From NCBI RefSeq assembly GCF_004214935.1, contig NZ_SFCC01000016.1:162919-226918 (forward strand): DNA of 64,000 bases, written 5' to 3'. The notes under the pieces were generated by a model. It was given only the letters and a program-made list of their open reading frames with translations. It was not told the origin of the DNA and did not search any database. Below are positions 25,369-32,290 of the stretch, one piece after another. Position 1 is the stretch's first letter. Every line of letters begins with the position of its first letter. The stretch is from Amycolatopsis suaedae. GTDB taxonomy: Bacteria; Actinomycetota; Actinomycetes; Mycobacteriales; Pseudonocardiaceae. The position numbers and the translations under genes were made by a program.

Positions 25369-25980
25369 ATGGCTGGTGCCGTGGACGAGGTGGATCTGGT
25401 CGAACTGCGGGGGTTGCTCCATGACCTCGGCCACGGTCTGGCGACACTGTCGCTGCTGACCGAAACCGTCCGCGCCGACGACAGCCTGAGCGAGGACACC
25501 CGCGAGCGGGTCTGGGCCGTCGACCGCGAGACCAAGCGCCTGCTGGCCACGGTCCGCGGCGCGGTCGTGCCGCGCACCGGCGAGCCCGCGCCGCCGGTGG
25601 ACGTGCGAGACCTGCTCGGGCAGATCGTGTCGCTCGCGTCGCTGGCCGGCCCCACCGGCGTGGTGCTGGCGCCGGGCCCGCCGGCGTACCTGGCGGTCGA
25701 GGAGCCGCTGCTGTGGCGGATGGTGACCAACCTGGTGGACAACGCCGTCCGGGCCGCGGGGGTGAACGGCCGGGTCGAGGTCAGCGTCCGGCCCGCGTCC
25801 GGCGGCACCGTGATCGAGGTGTGTGACGACGGCCCCGGGTTCGGCGCGGTCACCGGTGGGTGGGGTTCGCTGGGACTCGGGATCGTGCGCCGGCTGGCGC
25901 AGGAATGCGGGTGCGAGTTCGTGGTGCGGGCCCGGGAGGGCGCCCGTGGCACCACGGCGCGGCTGACGTTCCAGGGATAG
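25369..25980 (+). CDS. Sensorless cytoplasmic histidine kinase-like ATPase
   Basis: A 203-residue protein consisting of a short helical segment with candidate phospho-histidines (LLHDLGHGLATLSLL, residues about 14-28) and a GHKL ATPase domain: N-box NLVDNAVRAA, G1 CDDGPGFG, G2 GSLGLGIV. No membrane segment or sensor domain is seen, so it is cytosolic and shorter than typical kinases. ATG 25369 follows GGGGAG. It sits between two NarL-type regulators, the likely phosphotransfer partners. It could also act as an anti-sigma-like kinase. Confidence 0.78.
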   Translation: MAGAVDEVDLVELRGLLHDLGHGLATLSLLTETVRADDSLSEDTRERVWAVDRETKRLLATVRGAVVPRTGEPAPPVDVRDLLGQIVSLASLAGPTGVVLAPGPPAYLAVEEPLLWRMVTNLVDNAVRAAGVNGRVEVSVRPASGGTVIEVCDDGPGFGAVTGGWGSLGLGIVRRLAQECGCEFVVRAREGARGTTARLTFQG

Positions 25981-26020
25981 GTCCGTGTTCGAATGGGTTT
26001 CTACGAGGGGTGGAACACCG

Positions 26021-26686
26021 ATGATCAGTGTGGTGCTGTGCGATGACCACACGTTGTTCTCCGACGCGCTGGCGGCCGTGCTGGCGCGGCACGGCTTCAC
26101 GGTGCGCGGCAGCACCACCCGGCTCGACGGGGTGGTGTCGCTGGTGCGCTCGCGGCAGCCGGAGGTGTGCCTGCTGGACCGCAGGTTCGCCGAGGGCGAC
26201 GCCCTGCACCTGATCGACCTGATCCGGGTGGCGTCGCCGGGGACCCGGGTGCTGGTGCTGACGGCCGACCGTGACGCCGCCGGTCAGCAGGAGGCGCTGC
26301 GGGCGGGGGCGGCCGGGTTCGTCCAGAAGACGTGCGGGGTGGCGGAGCTGACGGCCGCGATCCGCACCGTCGCGTCCGGGCAGACCGCGGTGAGCGCGGT
26401 GCCGGTGCAGGCGCGGCGCGAACCGGGCCGGCGCGGTGACGCCGCGGCGGCCCGCCGCCTGGCCGGGCACCTGACGGCGCGGGAGCGCGAATGTCTCGCG
26501 CTGCTGGTCGAGGGGCTGAGCACGAGCGAGATGGTCGACCGGCTGGGCGTGGCCACCACGACGGTGCGCACCCACGTCCAGGCGCTGATCAGCAAGCTCG
26601 GGGTGCACTCCCGGCTGGAGGCGGTGTCGCTGGCCGTGCGGCACTCCCTGCTGGACGAGCTGGAGACCCGCGCCCTGGTCGGCTGA
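26021..26686 (+). CDS. NarL/LuxR-type response regulator (2)
   Basis: A 221-residue regulator. The receiver has the acidic pair in VVLCDDHTLFSD, the phospho-Asp in VCLLDRRF, Thr in LVLTADR and Lys in VQKTCG. The HTH reads LTARERECLALLVEGLSTSEMVDRLGVATTTVRTHVQALISKLGVHSRLEA. The start is ATG 26021, 7 bp after GAGGGGTGG; the ORF extends 36 bp further but without support. It lies 40 bp after the kinase-like gene. It shares the GVHSRLEAVSLA-type ending with the first regulator, suggesting duplication. Confidence 0.88.
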   Translation: MISVVLCDDHTLFSDALAAVLARHGFTVRGSTTRLDGVVSLVRSRQPEVCLLDRRFAEGDALHLIDLIRVASPGTRVLVLTADRDAAGQQEALRAGAAGFVQKTCGVAELTAAIRTVASGQTAVSAVPVQARREPGRRGDAAAARRLAGHLTARERECLALLVEGLSTSEMVDRLGVATTTVRTHVQALISKLGVHSRLEAVSLAVRHSLLDELETRALVG

Positions 26687-26720
26687 GTCCGCTGGCCGCG
26701 CTGTGCTGTCGCCGGGGCAG

Positions 26721-27332
26721 CTAGAACTCCTTCTCCTGCTCGATCAGCTGGCGGAGCTTGGCCAGGGCGCGGTGCTGCGTCGTGCGCACGTTGCCCGGCG
26801 AGATGCCGATGGCCTCCGCGGTCTCCGTCGCGGACAGGCCGATGATCAGCCGCAGCGTGACGATCTCCTGCTGCACCGGCGTGAGCAGCCGCAGCTTCTC
26901 GGCGAGCCGCTCGCCGAGGTCGGCGCCGAGCGCGTGCCGTTCCGGCTCGTTGTCGCCGGAGAGCCCGGACATCTCCGGGAGCTCGGGCACCGGGTCGGAG
27001 CGGTCACGGGAGACCATCCGGAACGCGTCGGCCACCTTGTTCGACGCGATAGCGTGCACCAGGTACAGGAACGAGCCGCCGCGGTCGTGGTACTGCGGCA
27101 GCGCCTTGAGCACCGCCAGGCAGACCTCCTGCGCGACGTCGTCGGCGTTGACGTAGCCGAGGTCCCTGCCGCCCAGCCGCGCGCGGCAGTACCTGGTGAC
27201 GCTCGGGGTGAGCAGGGTCACCAGCGCGTTGACGGCCTTCGCCTCGCCGGTGGCGGCCGCACGCACGATCGGCGCCAGCTCCTCCTTGGTGAGCCGGGGG
27301 TGCGTACTGACCGGCTCCTGCACGGCGGTCAC
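26721..27332 (-). CDS. RNA polymerase sigma-70 family factor, SigD/ShbA-like
   Basis: A 203-residue group 4 sigma factor. Region 2 includes YVNADDVAQEVCLAVLKALPQY and the aromatic YHDRGGSFLYLVHAIASNKVADAFR stretch. Region 4 is LLTPVQQEIVTLRLIIGLSATETAEAIGISPGNVRTTQHRALAKLR. The sequence fits the SigD/ShbA group of actinobacteria. The start is placed at GTG 27332 because it overlaps the stop of a 14-codon leader ORF (GTGA). A TTG at 27359 would lengthen it by nine residues but lacks a Shine-Dalgarno sequence. No anti-sigma gene adjoins. Confidence 0.87.
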   Translation of the reverse strand: MTAVQEPVSTHPRLTKEELAPIVRAAATGEAKAVNALVTLLTPSVTRYCRARLGGRDLGYVNADDVAQEVCLAVLKALPQYHDRGGSFLYLVHAIASNKVADAFRMVSRDRSDPVPELPEMSGLSGDNEPERHALGADLGERLAEKLRLLTPVQQEIVTLRLIIGLSATETAEAIGISPGNVRTTQHRALAKLRQLIEQEKEF

Positions 27333-27373
27333 GGGGCGCCGAGTCTGTCGACCGGACAAACTCGATTAATCAT
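27329..27373 (-). CDS. Putative 14-residue leader peptide coupled to the sigma factor gene
   Basis: A short ORF (MINRVCPVDRLGAP) begins with ATG 27373, preceded at normal spacing by the very strong Shine-Dalgarno AGGAGGGG, and ends with a TGA that overlaps the sigma factor GTG. The only good ribosome site upstream of the sigma gene thus belongs to this mini-ORF. Ribosomes finishing it would restart on the sigma factor. It contains one cysteine and two arginines; attenuation by translation is possible but speculative. Confidence 0.55.
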   Translation of the reverse strand: MINRVCPVDRLGAP

Positions 27374-27647
27374 GACCCCTCCTGAGCTGGCGGACGGTCC
27401 TCGTTGTCGGTACGCCAAGTAAGTGCCACCTTGGTTCGTTACCCCATATTCCCTGCTCGGTGCCGCCTCGGAGCGAGCCGTCACCACCGTGCGTAATCCT
27501 AGACCGGCACGGGCCCGCACTCCAGGCATCACGCAGAGATTCCCCATTAGTACGAATGTGGCTCTCAATCGTGTTGCGGTTAGGGCGAAAGGGTGTACAG
27601 GGCGGGCGATTCGGTCGCCGTGCGCGCGGCCCCGTCGGCTGGGCCGT

Positions 27648-27944
27648 TCAGAGCAGGAACGGCACCGTCGCGAGAGCGGCCACCGCCACCGCCGCCGACA
27701 CCGCGGCCAGCAGACCGGGCCGGGCGGCCGCCGGTGCGGACCCGCGCAGCGCCCGGTCGCGGCGCAGGCCGGCCACCACCAGCACCGCGGTCGCGGCCAC
27801 CGCGAACGCGGCGGGCAGGATCGCCCAGCCGGGTCGCCGCACGGCCAGGTGAGTCAGCAGCAGCGCGCAGATCAGCCCGGCCAGCTGCGTACGGCGCCAG
27901 GCCAGCCGGGTGCGCTCGGGCTGCAGCCCGGCGTCGCGGCTCAC
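27648..27944 (-). CDS. DUF202 family small membrane protein (distal)
   Basis: A 98-residue integral membrane protein with the family N-terminus LQPERTRLAWRRTQLAGL and three hydrophobic segments. Function unknown. The start is set at GTG 27944, which overlaps the TGA of the preceding DUF202 gene (GTGA). It is the last gene of a gtrA-DUF202-DUF202 operon. Upstream of the sigma factor leader, the stretch 27374-27647 holds no gene and should contain the sigma factor promoter. Confidence 0.8.
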   Translation of the reverse strand: MSRDAGLQPERTRLAWRRTQLAGLICALLLTHLAVRRPGWAILPAAFAVAATAVLVVAGLRRDRALRGSAPAAARPGLLAAVSAAVAVAALATVPFLL

Positions 27945-28279
27945 CACACGACCACGAGCACGAGCGCGAACGCGGTGATCACCAGCGTGCCCGCGGACAG
28001 GACGAGCAGCACGCGGTTGTGCGGCAGCGGGTCACCCCGGCGCATCGCCTGCTGTACCCGCCGCCACCGCGGGTAGGCCGACGCCGCCAGCGCGGCGGCG
28101 AGGCAGGCGCACAACGCGGCCAGCACGGTCCGCGCGTGCGGCACGGTGAACTCGGGCAGGAGCTGGCGCACGGCCACCGCCCCGGCGAGCAGGCCCAGCG
28201 CCGTGCGGATCCAGGCCAGGAACGTCCGCTCATTGGCCAGGCTGAACCGGTAGTCCGGTTCGGACTCGCGCTGCGTCAT
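27941..28279 (-). CDS. DUF202/YidH family small membrane protein
   Basis: A 112-residue protein with the YidH-type signature FSLANERTFLAWIRTALGLLAGAVAV at residues 12-37 and two further hydrophobic helices. It pairs with the following DUF202 gene, overlapping by 4 bp; such pairs are common in actinobacteria and may form a heteromeric membrane protein. ATG 28279 lies 4 bp after the GtrA stop. No function is established for the family. Confidence 0.82.
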   Translation of the reverse strand: MTQRESEPDYRFSLANERTFLAWIRTALGLLAGAVAVRQLLPEFTVPHARTVLAALCACLAAALAASAYPRWRRVQQAMRRGDPLPHNRVLLVLSAGTLVITAFALVLVVVW

Positions 28280-28283
28280 GGGA

Positions 28284-28688
28284 TCAGCGTGACACGTCCG
28301 CCGGCTGCCTGCGGGGACGGGCGAACACCCACCAGCGCAGGGCCACGAAACGGATGGTGCCGCCGAGCAGGCTGGCCGCCGCCAGCGCGAGCGTCTCCAG
28401 CTCGGGCGTCGGCACGGTCAGCCAGTCCAGGAGCAGCAGCACGACCGAGCCGTAACCGGCGTAGAACGCGATCGTGAGCACGGTCTGGGTGGCCCGGCGG
28501 ACCGGATGGTCGGGCAGTCCGGCGAAGGTGACCCTGCGGTGGAACTCGGTGTTGGCCAGCGTGGTCAGCACGATCGCCACGATGTTCGCCCCGTGCGAGC
28601 CCAGCGGCGTGCGCAGCAGCAGGAACAGCAGCAGCTGGGCCAGGGTCGCGGCGACACCCGCCACCACGTACCAACCGGCGGCGATCAT
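28284..28688 (-). CDS. GtrA-like small membrane protein
   Basis: A 134-residue protein with four hydrophobic helices, matching GtrA/DPMS-flippase-like proteins thought to move lipid-linked sugars across the membrane. Visible features: AGVAATLAQLLLFLLL, ANTEFHRRVTFAG (the conserved N-rrfTF motif of the family) and a C-terminal FVALRWWVFARPRR. ATG 28688 has GGAAGAGG 3-10 bp upstream. First gene of a three-gene operon; divergent from the DUF5709 gene. Confidence 0.82.
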   Translation of the reverse strand: MIAAGWYVVAGVAATLAQLLLFLLLRTPLGSHGANIVAIVLTTLANTEFHRRVTFAGLPDHPVRRATQTVLTIAFYAGYGSVVLLLLDWLTVPTPELETLALAAASLLGGTIRFVALRWWVFARPRRQPADVSR

Positions 28689-28776
28689 GGGCCTCTTCCG
28701 TTTCGTCGAGCCTGCGGCCGGGTACCGCTGGCGGTATTGGACCACGTCGAAGCTGAAGTCGTGCTGAGGAGCGTGC

Positions 28777-29139
28777 ATGACGAACCCCACACCGGACCCC
28801 GACACGACCACCGCCGAGGACCTCGACGAGGACCGGCTGCGGGTCGATCCGCTGGAGGGCGGCGTCGAGCCGCCTGAGCACTGGAGCGCCGCCGACCGGT
28901 TCGGCACGACCGCGAACGAGCAGCGGGAGGGCGAGAGCATCGAGCAGAAACTCGCCGAGGAGCGGCCGGACACCGAGCCCGACGAGGTGCCCGAGACCCC
29001 GGTCGCCGCGGCCCCCGCCGAGGCGCTGGACCAGAGCATCGACGACGTGACCGGCGACGTCGAGCCGATCGTGCCACCCGACCGGGTCGACGGGCCGCGG
29101 TCGGACGCCGCCGAGCGCGGGCAGAGCGCCGACGAGTAG
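28777..29139 (+). CDS. DUF5709 family acidic protein
   Basis: A 120-residue, strongly acidic, probably disordered cytoplasmic protein. The block DEDRLRVDPLEGGVEPPEHWSAADRFGTTANEQREGESI is recognisable as the DUF5709 family, found widely in actinobacteria without known function. TGAGGAGC precedes ATG 28777. The C-terminal half is Pro/Ala/Asp-rich and shows no fold. Confidence 0.8.
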   Translation: MTNPTPDPDTTTAEDLDEDRLRVDPLEGGVEPPEHWSAADRFGTTANEQREGESIEQKLAEERPDTEPDEVPETPVAAAPAEALDQSIDDVTGDVEPIVPPDRVDGPRSDAAERGQSADE

Positions 29140-29214
29140 GTGCTTCTGCGAACGGCTGTCCCTGCCCCTACGGTGGGTGGGGACAGAGCGCACGCCAACG
29201 ACAAGGAGCCTGAC

Positions 29215-29535
29215 ATGCTCGCCATGACAGACGCCGCGGCCCAGGCCATCAGCGCGCTGACCTCGCAGGACGGCCAGTCAGCCGCTGGCCTGCGGTTCGC
29301 CGTGCAGCAGGACGAGGGGGAGCAGGCCCAGCTGGCGCTGGCTGTCGCCCCCGCGCCCGAGGAAGGCGACCAGGTGCTCGGAACCGACAACGGGGCGACG
29401 GTGTTCCTCGCCCCGCAGGCGGCCGAGTTCCTCGACGACAAGGTCCTCGACGTCCAGCAGGACGAGCAGGGCCAGCTGAACTTCGCACTCTCGCAGCAGC
29501 CGGAGGGCTTCTCGCCCGGGCAGCCGGAGAGTTAG
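29215..29535 (+). CDS. HesB/IscA-like protein without cysteines
   Basis: A 106-residue protein with the overall IscA/HesB layout: N-terminal LAMTDAAAQAISALTSQ, GLRFAVQQDEGEQAQLALAVAPAPEEGD, then VFLAPQAAEFLDDKVLDV and a C-terminal NFALSQQPEGF. The three metal-binding cysteines of true A-type Fe-S scaffolds are absent; the protein has no cysteine at all. It cannot bind a cluster in the classical way and may be a structural or regulatory relative. AAGGAGCC lies upstream of ATG 29215. A strong palindrome follows. Confidence 0.8.
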   Translation: MLAMTDAAAQAISALTSQDGQSAAGLRFAVQQDEGEQAQLALAVAPAPEEGDQVLGTDNGATVFLAPQAAEFLDDKVLDVQQDEQGQLNFALSQQPEGFSPGQPES

Positions 29536-29547
29536 CGACGCGGACAC

Positions 29548-29589
29548 CGTGACGGCCACCTTCGGCACGTGCCGAAGGTGGCCGTCACG
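29548..29589. terminator. 42-bp perfect palindrome, bidirectional terminator candidate
   Basis: Twenty-one base pairs of uninterrupted symmetry centre on CACGTG. It lies between two convergent genes (stops at 29535 and 29596), the classic site of a shared terminator. Part of its arm, GGCCACCTTC, also occurs in the intergenic repeat at 63581-63596, so the hairpin may be related to that repeat family. Confidence 0.75.
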
Positions 29590-29595
29590 CGTTCG

Positions 29596-30066
29596 TCAGG
29601 TCTCCGGCGTCGAGTACGGGCCACCGCGGTCCAGCGACGGGCTGACGCGCGGGTCGGCGCCGGGCTGTCCCGGCGCGGGGGTCACCACGGCGCCGGAACC
29701 ACGCTGCCGGTCGGCCTGGGCGGGCGGCAGCCCGGATTCGGCGATGCGGTTGTCCCTGATCCGCGACAGCACCAGCAACGTCACGCCGTGCGCCGCCGCG
29801 AGGACCAGCAGCAACACGCCGAGCTTGGCGACCACGGCCTCCATCAGGCTGTCGTTGCCGAAGTCGACGGTCGACAACAGCGCCAGCAGGCCGAGTACCG
29901 CCAGGTGGAACAACACGGTGATCAGCCGCGTCATCGACGCGCTCGCGGTCGCGTCGCCGTAGGAGTGCTCGAGGTAGCGGCGGCCGCTGCGGTAGATAAT
30001 CTGGCCGTCGGCGACGACCAGTAGCACGCCGAGGACCAGAAAGACCACGTAGGCGTTGGTGTCCAC
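29596..30066 (-). CDS. Small membrane protein of unknown function
   Basis: A 156-residue protein with three clear hydrophobic helices (residues about 6-24, 46-66 and 80-102) and a Pro/Gly-rich, probably cytoplasmic tail. A short basic loop between the first two helices (IIYRSGRRYLEHSYGDATA) is distinctive. I do not recognise the family. GTG 30066 is preceded by AAGGGAG. It stands alone, convergent to the HesB-like gene and followed upstream by the glycerate kinase operon on the same strand. Confidence 0.7.
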   Translation of the reverse strand: MDTNAYVVFLVLGVLLVVADGQIIYRSGRRYLEHSYGDATASASMTRLITVLFHLAVLGLLALLSTVDFGNDSLMEAVVAKLGVLLLVLAAAHGVTLLVLSRIRDNRIAESGLPPAQADRQRGSGAVVTPAPGQPGADPRVSPSLDRGGPYSTPET

Positions 30067-30118
30067 TGCCGGGCTCCCTTCGATGACACGCTGCCACCCG
30101 ATGGGTACCCCGCGTCGC

Positions 30119-31249
30119 TCAGGAGAAACCGCGCCACTCCCGCACCAGCGCGGCCGTCTGCTCCCGCAGCAGGGCCGCCGCGTGGCGGCGGGCGTGCTCC
30201 AGCGAGGGCGCGTGCTCGATCAGCGCGCGGTGACCGGCCAGGCCCAGCCGGTTCACCTCGTCAGGGGTGAGTTTCACCCGGCCGGCTACGGCCAGCACCG
30301 GCAGTCCGTGCTCGCGGGCCAGCGCGGCGATGCCCGCCGGTGCCTTCCCGTCCAGGCTCTGGCTGTCCAGCGACCCCTCGCCGGTGATCACCAGGTCCGC
30401 CCCGGCGATGGCGTCCGGGACGCCGGTGAGCTTGCCCACCAGGTCGAATCCGGAGGCCACCCGCCCGCCCAGGCACGCCAGCGCACCGGCGGCGACCCCG
30501 CCGCCCGCACCGGCACCCGGGACGTCCCGGACGTCCGGGCACCCGGCGCGGACCAGCGCGTCCGCCCACGCCGACAGCGCCTTGTCGAGCACCGCCACCT
30601 CGTGCTCGCCCGCGCCCTTCTGCGGGCCGAACACCGCCGCGGCGCCGCGCTCGCCGAGCAGCGGGTTGGTGACGTCGGTGGCCACGCTGACCCGCACGCG
30701 GGCGAACCGCTCCCGCACCGCGGCGAGGTCCACCTCGGTCACCGCGCCCAGCGCACCGCCGCCGAGTCCGGCCTGCGCGCCCGTCCCGGTGCGGATCCGC
30801 CCGCCCAGCGCGGCGATCATGCCCGCGCCGCCGTCGGTGCTCGCGGTGCCGCCCACGGTCAGCACGACGTGGTCCGCGCCGCCGTCGACGGCGTGCCCGA
30901 TCAGCGTGCCGACCCCGAACGTGTGCGCGGCCAGCGCCGTTTCCGTGCTCGGCCGCACGTACTCGATGCCGCAGGCCCTGGCCGACTCCACGTAGGCGGT
31001 GCCGTCGAGCACGGCGTAGTGGGCGTCGACCTCGTCGTCGAGCGGGCCGCGTACCCGCAGGTCCACCCGGGTCGCACCGGCGGCGTACAGCACGTCGAGC
31101 GTGCCCTCGCCACCGTCGGCGACCGGGCAGAGCGTCACCTCGGCGCCGGGCAGGGCGTCCCGGACGCCCTCGCCGATGGCCCGCGCGGCCTGCACGGCCG
31201 TCACGCTGCCCTTGAACTTGTCCGGCGCCACCACCACGCGCAACGTCAC
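30119..31249 (-). CDS. Glycerate kinase (GarK/GlxK type)
   Basis: A 376-residue glycerate 2-kinase making 2-phosphoglycerate from D-glycerate. It shows the type I signature VVVAPDKFKGSVTAVQAARAI at the N-terminus, CPVADGGEGTLD, LTVGGTASTDGGAGM and DLVITGEGSLDSQSLDGKAP. GTG 31249 overlaps the stop of the 2-hydroxyacid dehydrogenase gene (GTGA); the much longer open frame upstream is a shadow. With that reductase it forms a glyoxylate/hydroxypyruvate to glycerate to glycolysis module. Confidence 0.92.
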   Translation of the reverse strand: MTLRVVVAPDKFKGSVTAVQAARAIGEGVRDALPGAEVTLCPVADGGEGTLDVLYAAGATRVDLRVRGPLDDEVDAHYAVLDGTAYVESARACGIEYVRPSTETALAAHTFGVGTLIGHAVDGGADHVVLTVGGTASTDGGAGMIAALGGRIRTGTGAQAGLGGGALGAVTEVDLAAVRERFARVRVSVATDVTNPLLGERGAAAVFGPQKGAGEHEVAVLDKALSAWADALVRAGCPDVRDVPGAGAGGGVAAGALACLGGRVASGFDLVGKLTGVPDAIAGADLVITGEGSLDSQSLDGKAPAGIAALAREHGLPVLAVAGRVKLTPDEVNRLGLAGHRALIEHAPSLEHARRHAAALLREQTAALVREWRGFS

Positions 31250-32208
31250 GAGGTCACCTCCGTCAGCGGGTCCTTCCCGGCGAGCACCGCGGCGACGTTG
31301 CGCGCGGCGAGCAGGGCCATCTCGGTCCGGGTCTCGACGGTCGCCGACCCCAGGTGCGGCGCGAGCACGACGTTGTCCAGCTCCAGCAGGCCCGGATGCA
31401 CGTCCGGCTCGTGTTCGAACACGTCCAGGGCGGCACCGGCGATGACACCGTCGGCCAGTGCCCGCGCGAGCGCGGCCTCGTCGACGACCGGGCCGCGGGT
31501 GGTGTTGACCAGGTACGCGGACGGCTTCATCGCCCGCAGCGTGGCCGCGTCGATCAGGTGCCGGGTCCGCGGCGTCAGCGGGCAGTGCAGCGACACCACG
31601 TCGGCGGTGGCCAGCAGTTCGTCCAGTGACACGTGCCGGGCGGCCAGTTCGGTCTCCACGGCGGGATCGGCCCTGCGGCGTCCGGAGTAGACGATCTCCA
31701 TGCCGAAGGCCCTGGCCCGCCTGGCGACCGCCCTGCCGATCTGGCCGAGGCCGACGATGCCCAGCGTCTTGTCCCGCAGTCCGCTGCCGAGCATGAACCC
31801 GAGGTGGAACGACCAGGGCCGCCGCGCGCGCAGCAGCCGCTCGCCCTCGCCGAGCCTGCGGGTCAGCATCAGCAGCAGGCCGAGGGTCAGGTCCGCGGTG
31901 GCGTCGGTGAGCACGCCGGGGGTGTTGGTGACCGTGATCCCGCGCTCGCGCAACGCGGGCACATCGACGTTGTCGTAGCCGACGGCCACGGTGGCCACGA
32001 TCCGCAGGCCGGGCCCGGCGGCGTCGGCCAGCGTGCCGTCGACCCGGTCGTGCAGCATGCTCACCACCGCCGTGGCACCGCGTACCGCGTCGTGCAGCTC
32101 GGCGGGTTCCAGCGGACGGTCCTGTTCGGACACCCACACCTCACCCGCGCCACGCAGGACCTCCAGTGCGGCCTCGGGTATCCGTCTGGTGACCACGATC
32201 CTCGGCAT
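31246..32208 (-). CDS. D-2-hydroxyacid dehydrogenase (glyoxylate/hydroxypyruvate reductase)
   Basis: A 320-residue NAD(P)-dependent dehydrogenase. It has the Rossmann GLGQIG motif, the substrate-binding VAVGYDNVDVPA loop, the catalytic Arg in NTTRGPVVDE, Glu in DVFEHEPDV and His in APHLGSAT. Arginines after the second strand (SGRRR) favour NADPH. It probably reduces glyoxylate or hydroxypyruvate to feed the coupled glycerate kinase. ATG 32208 starts the conserved MPRIVVTRRIPE; ATG 32220 is an alternative. It is divergent from the pca operon across a region with two palindromes. Confidence 0.9.
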   Translation of the reverse strand: MPRIVVTRRIPEAALEVLRGAGEVWVSEQDRPLEPAELHDAVRGATAVVSMLHDRVDGTLADAAGPGLRIVATVAVGYDNVDVPALRERGITVTNTPGVLTDATADLTLGLLLMLTRRLGEGERLLRARRPWSFHLGFMLGSGLRDKTLGIVGLGQIGRAVARRARAFGMEIVYSGRRRADPAVETELAARHVSLDELLATADVVSLHCPLTPRTRHLIDAATLRAMKPSAYLVNTTRGPVVDEAALARALADGVIAGAALDVFEHEPDVHPGLLELDNVVLAPHLGSATVETRTEMALLAARNVAAVLAGKDPLTEVTS

Positions 32209-32246
32209 GCCGCCAAACATAGCCAACGGCACGGGCTCCTGATAGT

Positions 32247-32261
32247 GTTCATATAGAGAAC
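32247..32261. promoter_or_regulatory. Inverted repeat GTTC-N7-GAAC (distal pca operator)
   Basis: Arms GTTC and GAAC flank ATATAGA. Its centre is 19 bp (about two helical turns) upstream of the centre of the perfect palindrome at 32265-32281, and both contain GTTC/GAAC half-sites, suggesting cooperative binding of the same regulator. The AT-rich middle could also be part of the promoter. Confidence 0.45.
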
Positions 32262-32264
32262 TAA

Positions 32265-32281
32265 TGTTCGCAATGCGAACA
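32265..32281. promoter_or_regulatory. Perfect 17-bp palindrome before pcaI (proximal pca operator)
   Basis: TGTTCGC and GCGAACA flank AAT. It ends exactly at the AGGAGG ribosome site of the CoA-transferase gene (start 32291), so a protein bound here would cover the start of transcription. The IclR-type regulator encoded at the end of the operon (35361) is the obvious candidate; this pairing is inferred. Confidence 0.6.
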
Positions 32282-32290
32282 GGAGGCGAT

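Noticed and set aside
27333..27359. TTG 27359 as the sigma factor start
   Set aside because: No ribosome site precedes it, whereas GTG 27332 overlaps the stop of a leader ORF with a strong Shine-Dalgarno sequence. The possibility is noted in the entry.
30119..32137. Fusion of glycerate kinase with an upstream 300-residue domain
   Set aside because: The upstream part of the open frame is antisense-like code within the 2-hydroxyacid dehydrogenase gene; GTG 31249 with a GTGA overlap is the natural start.
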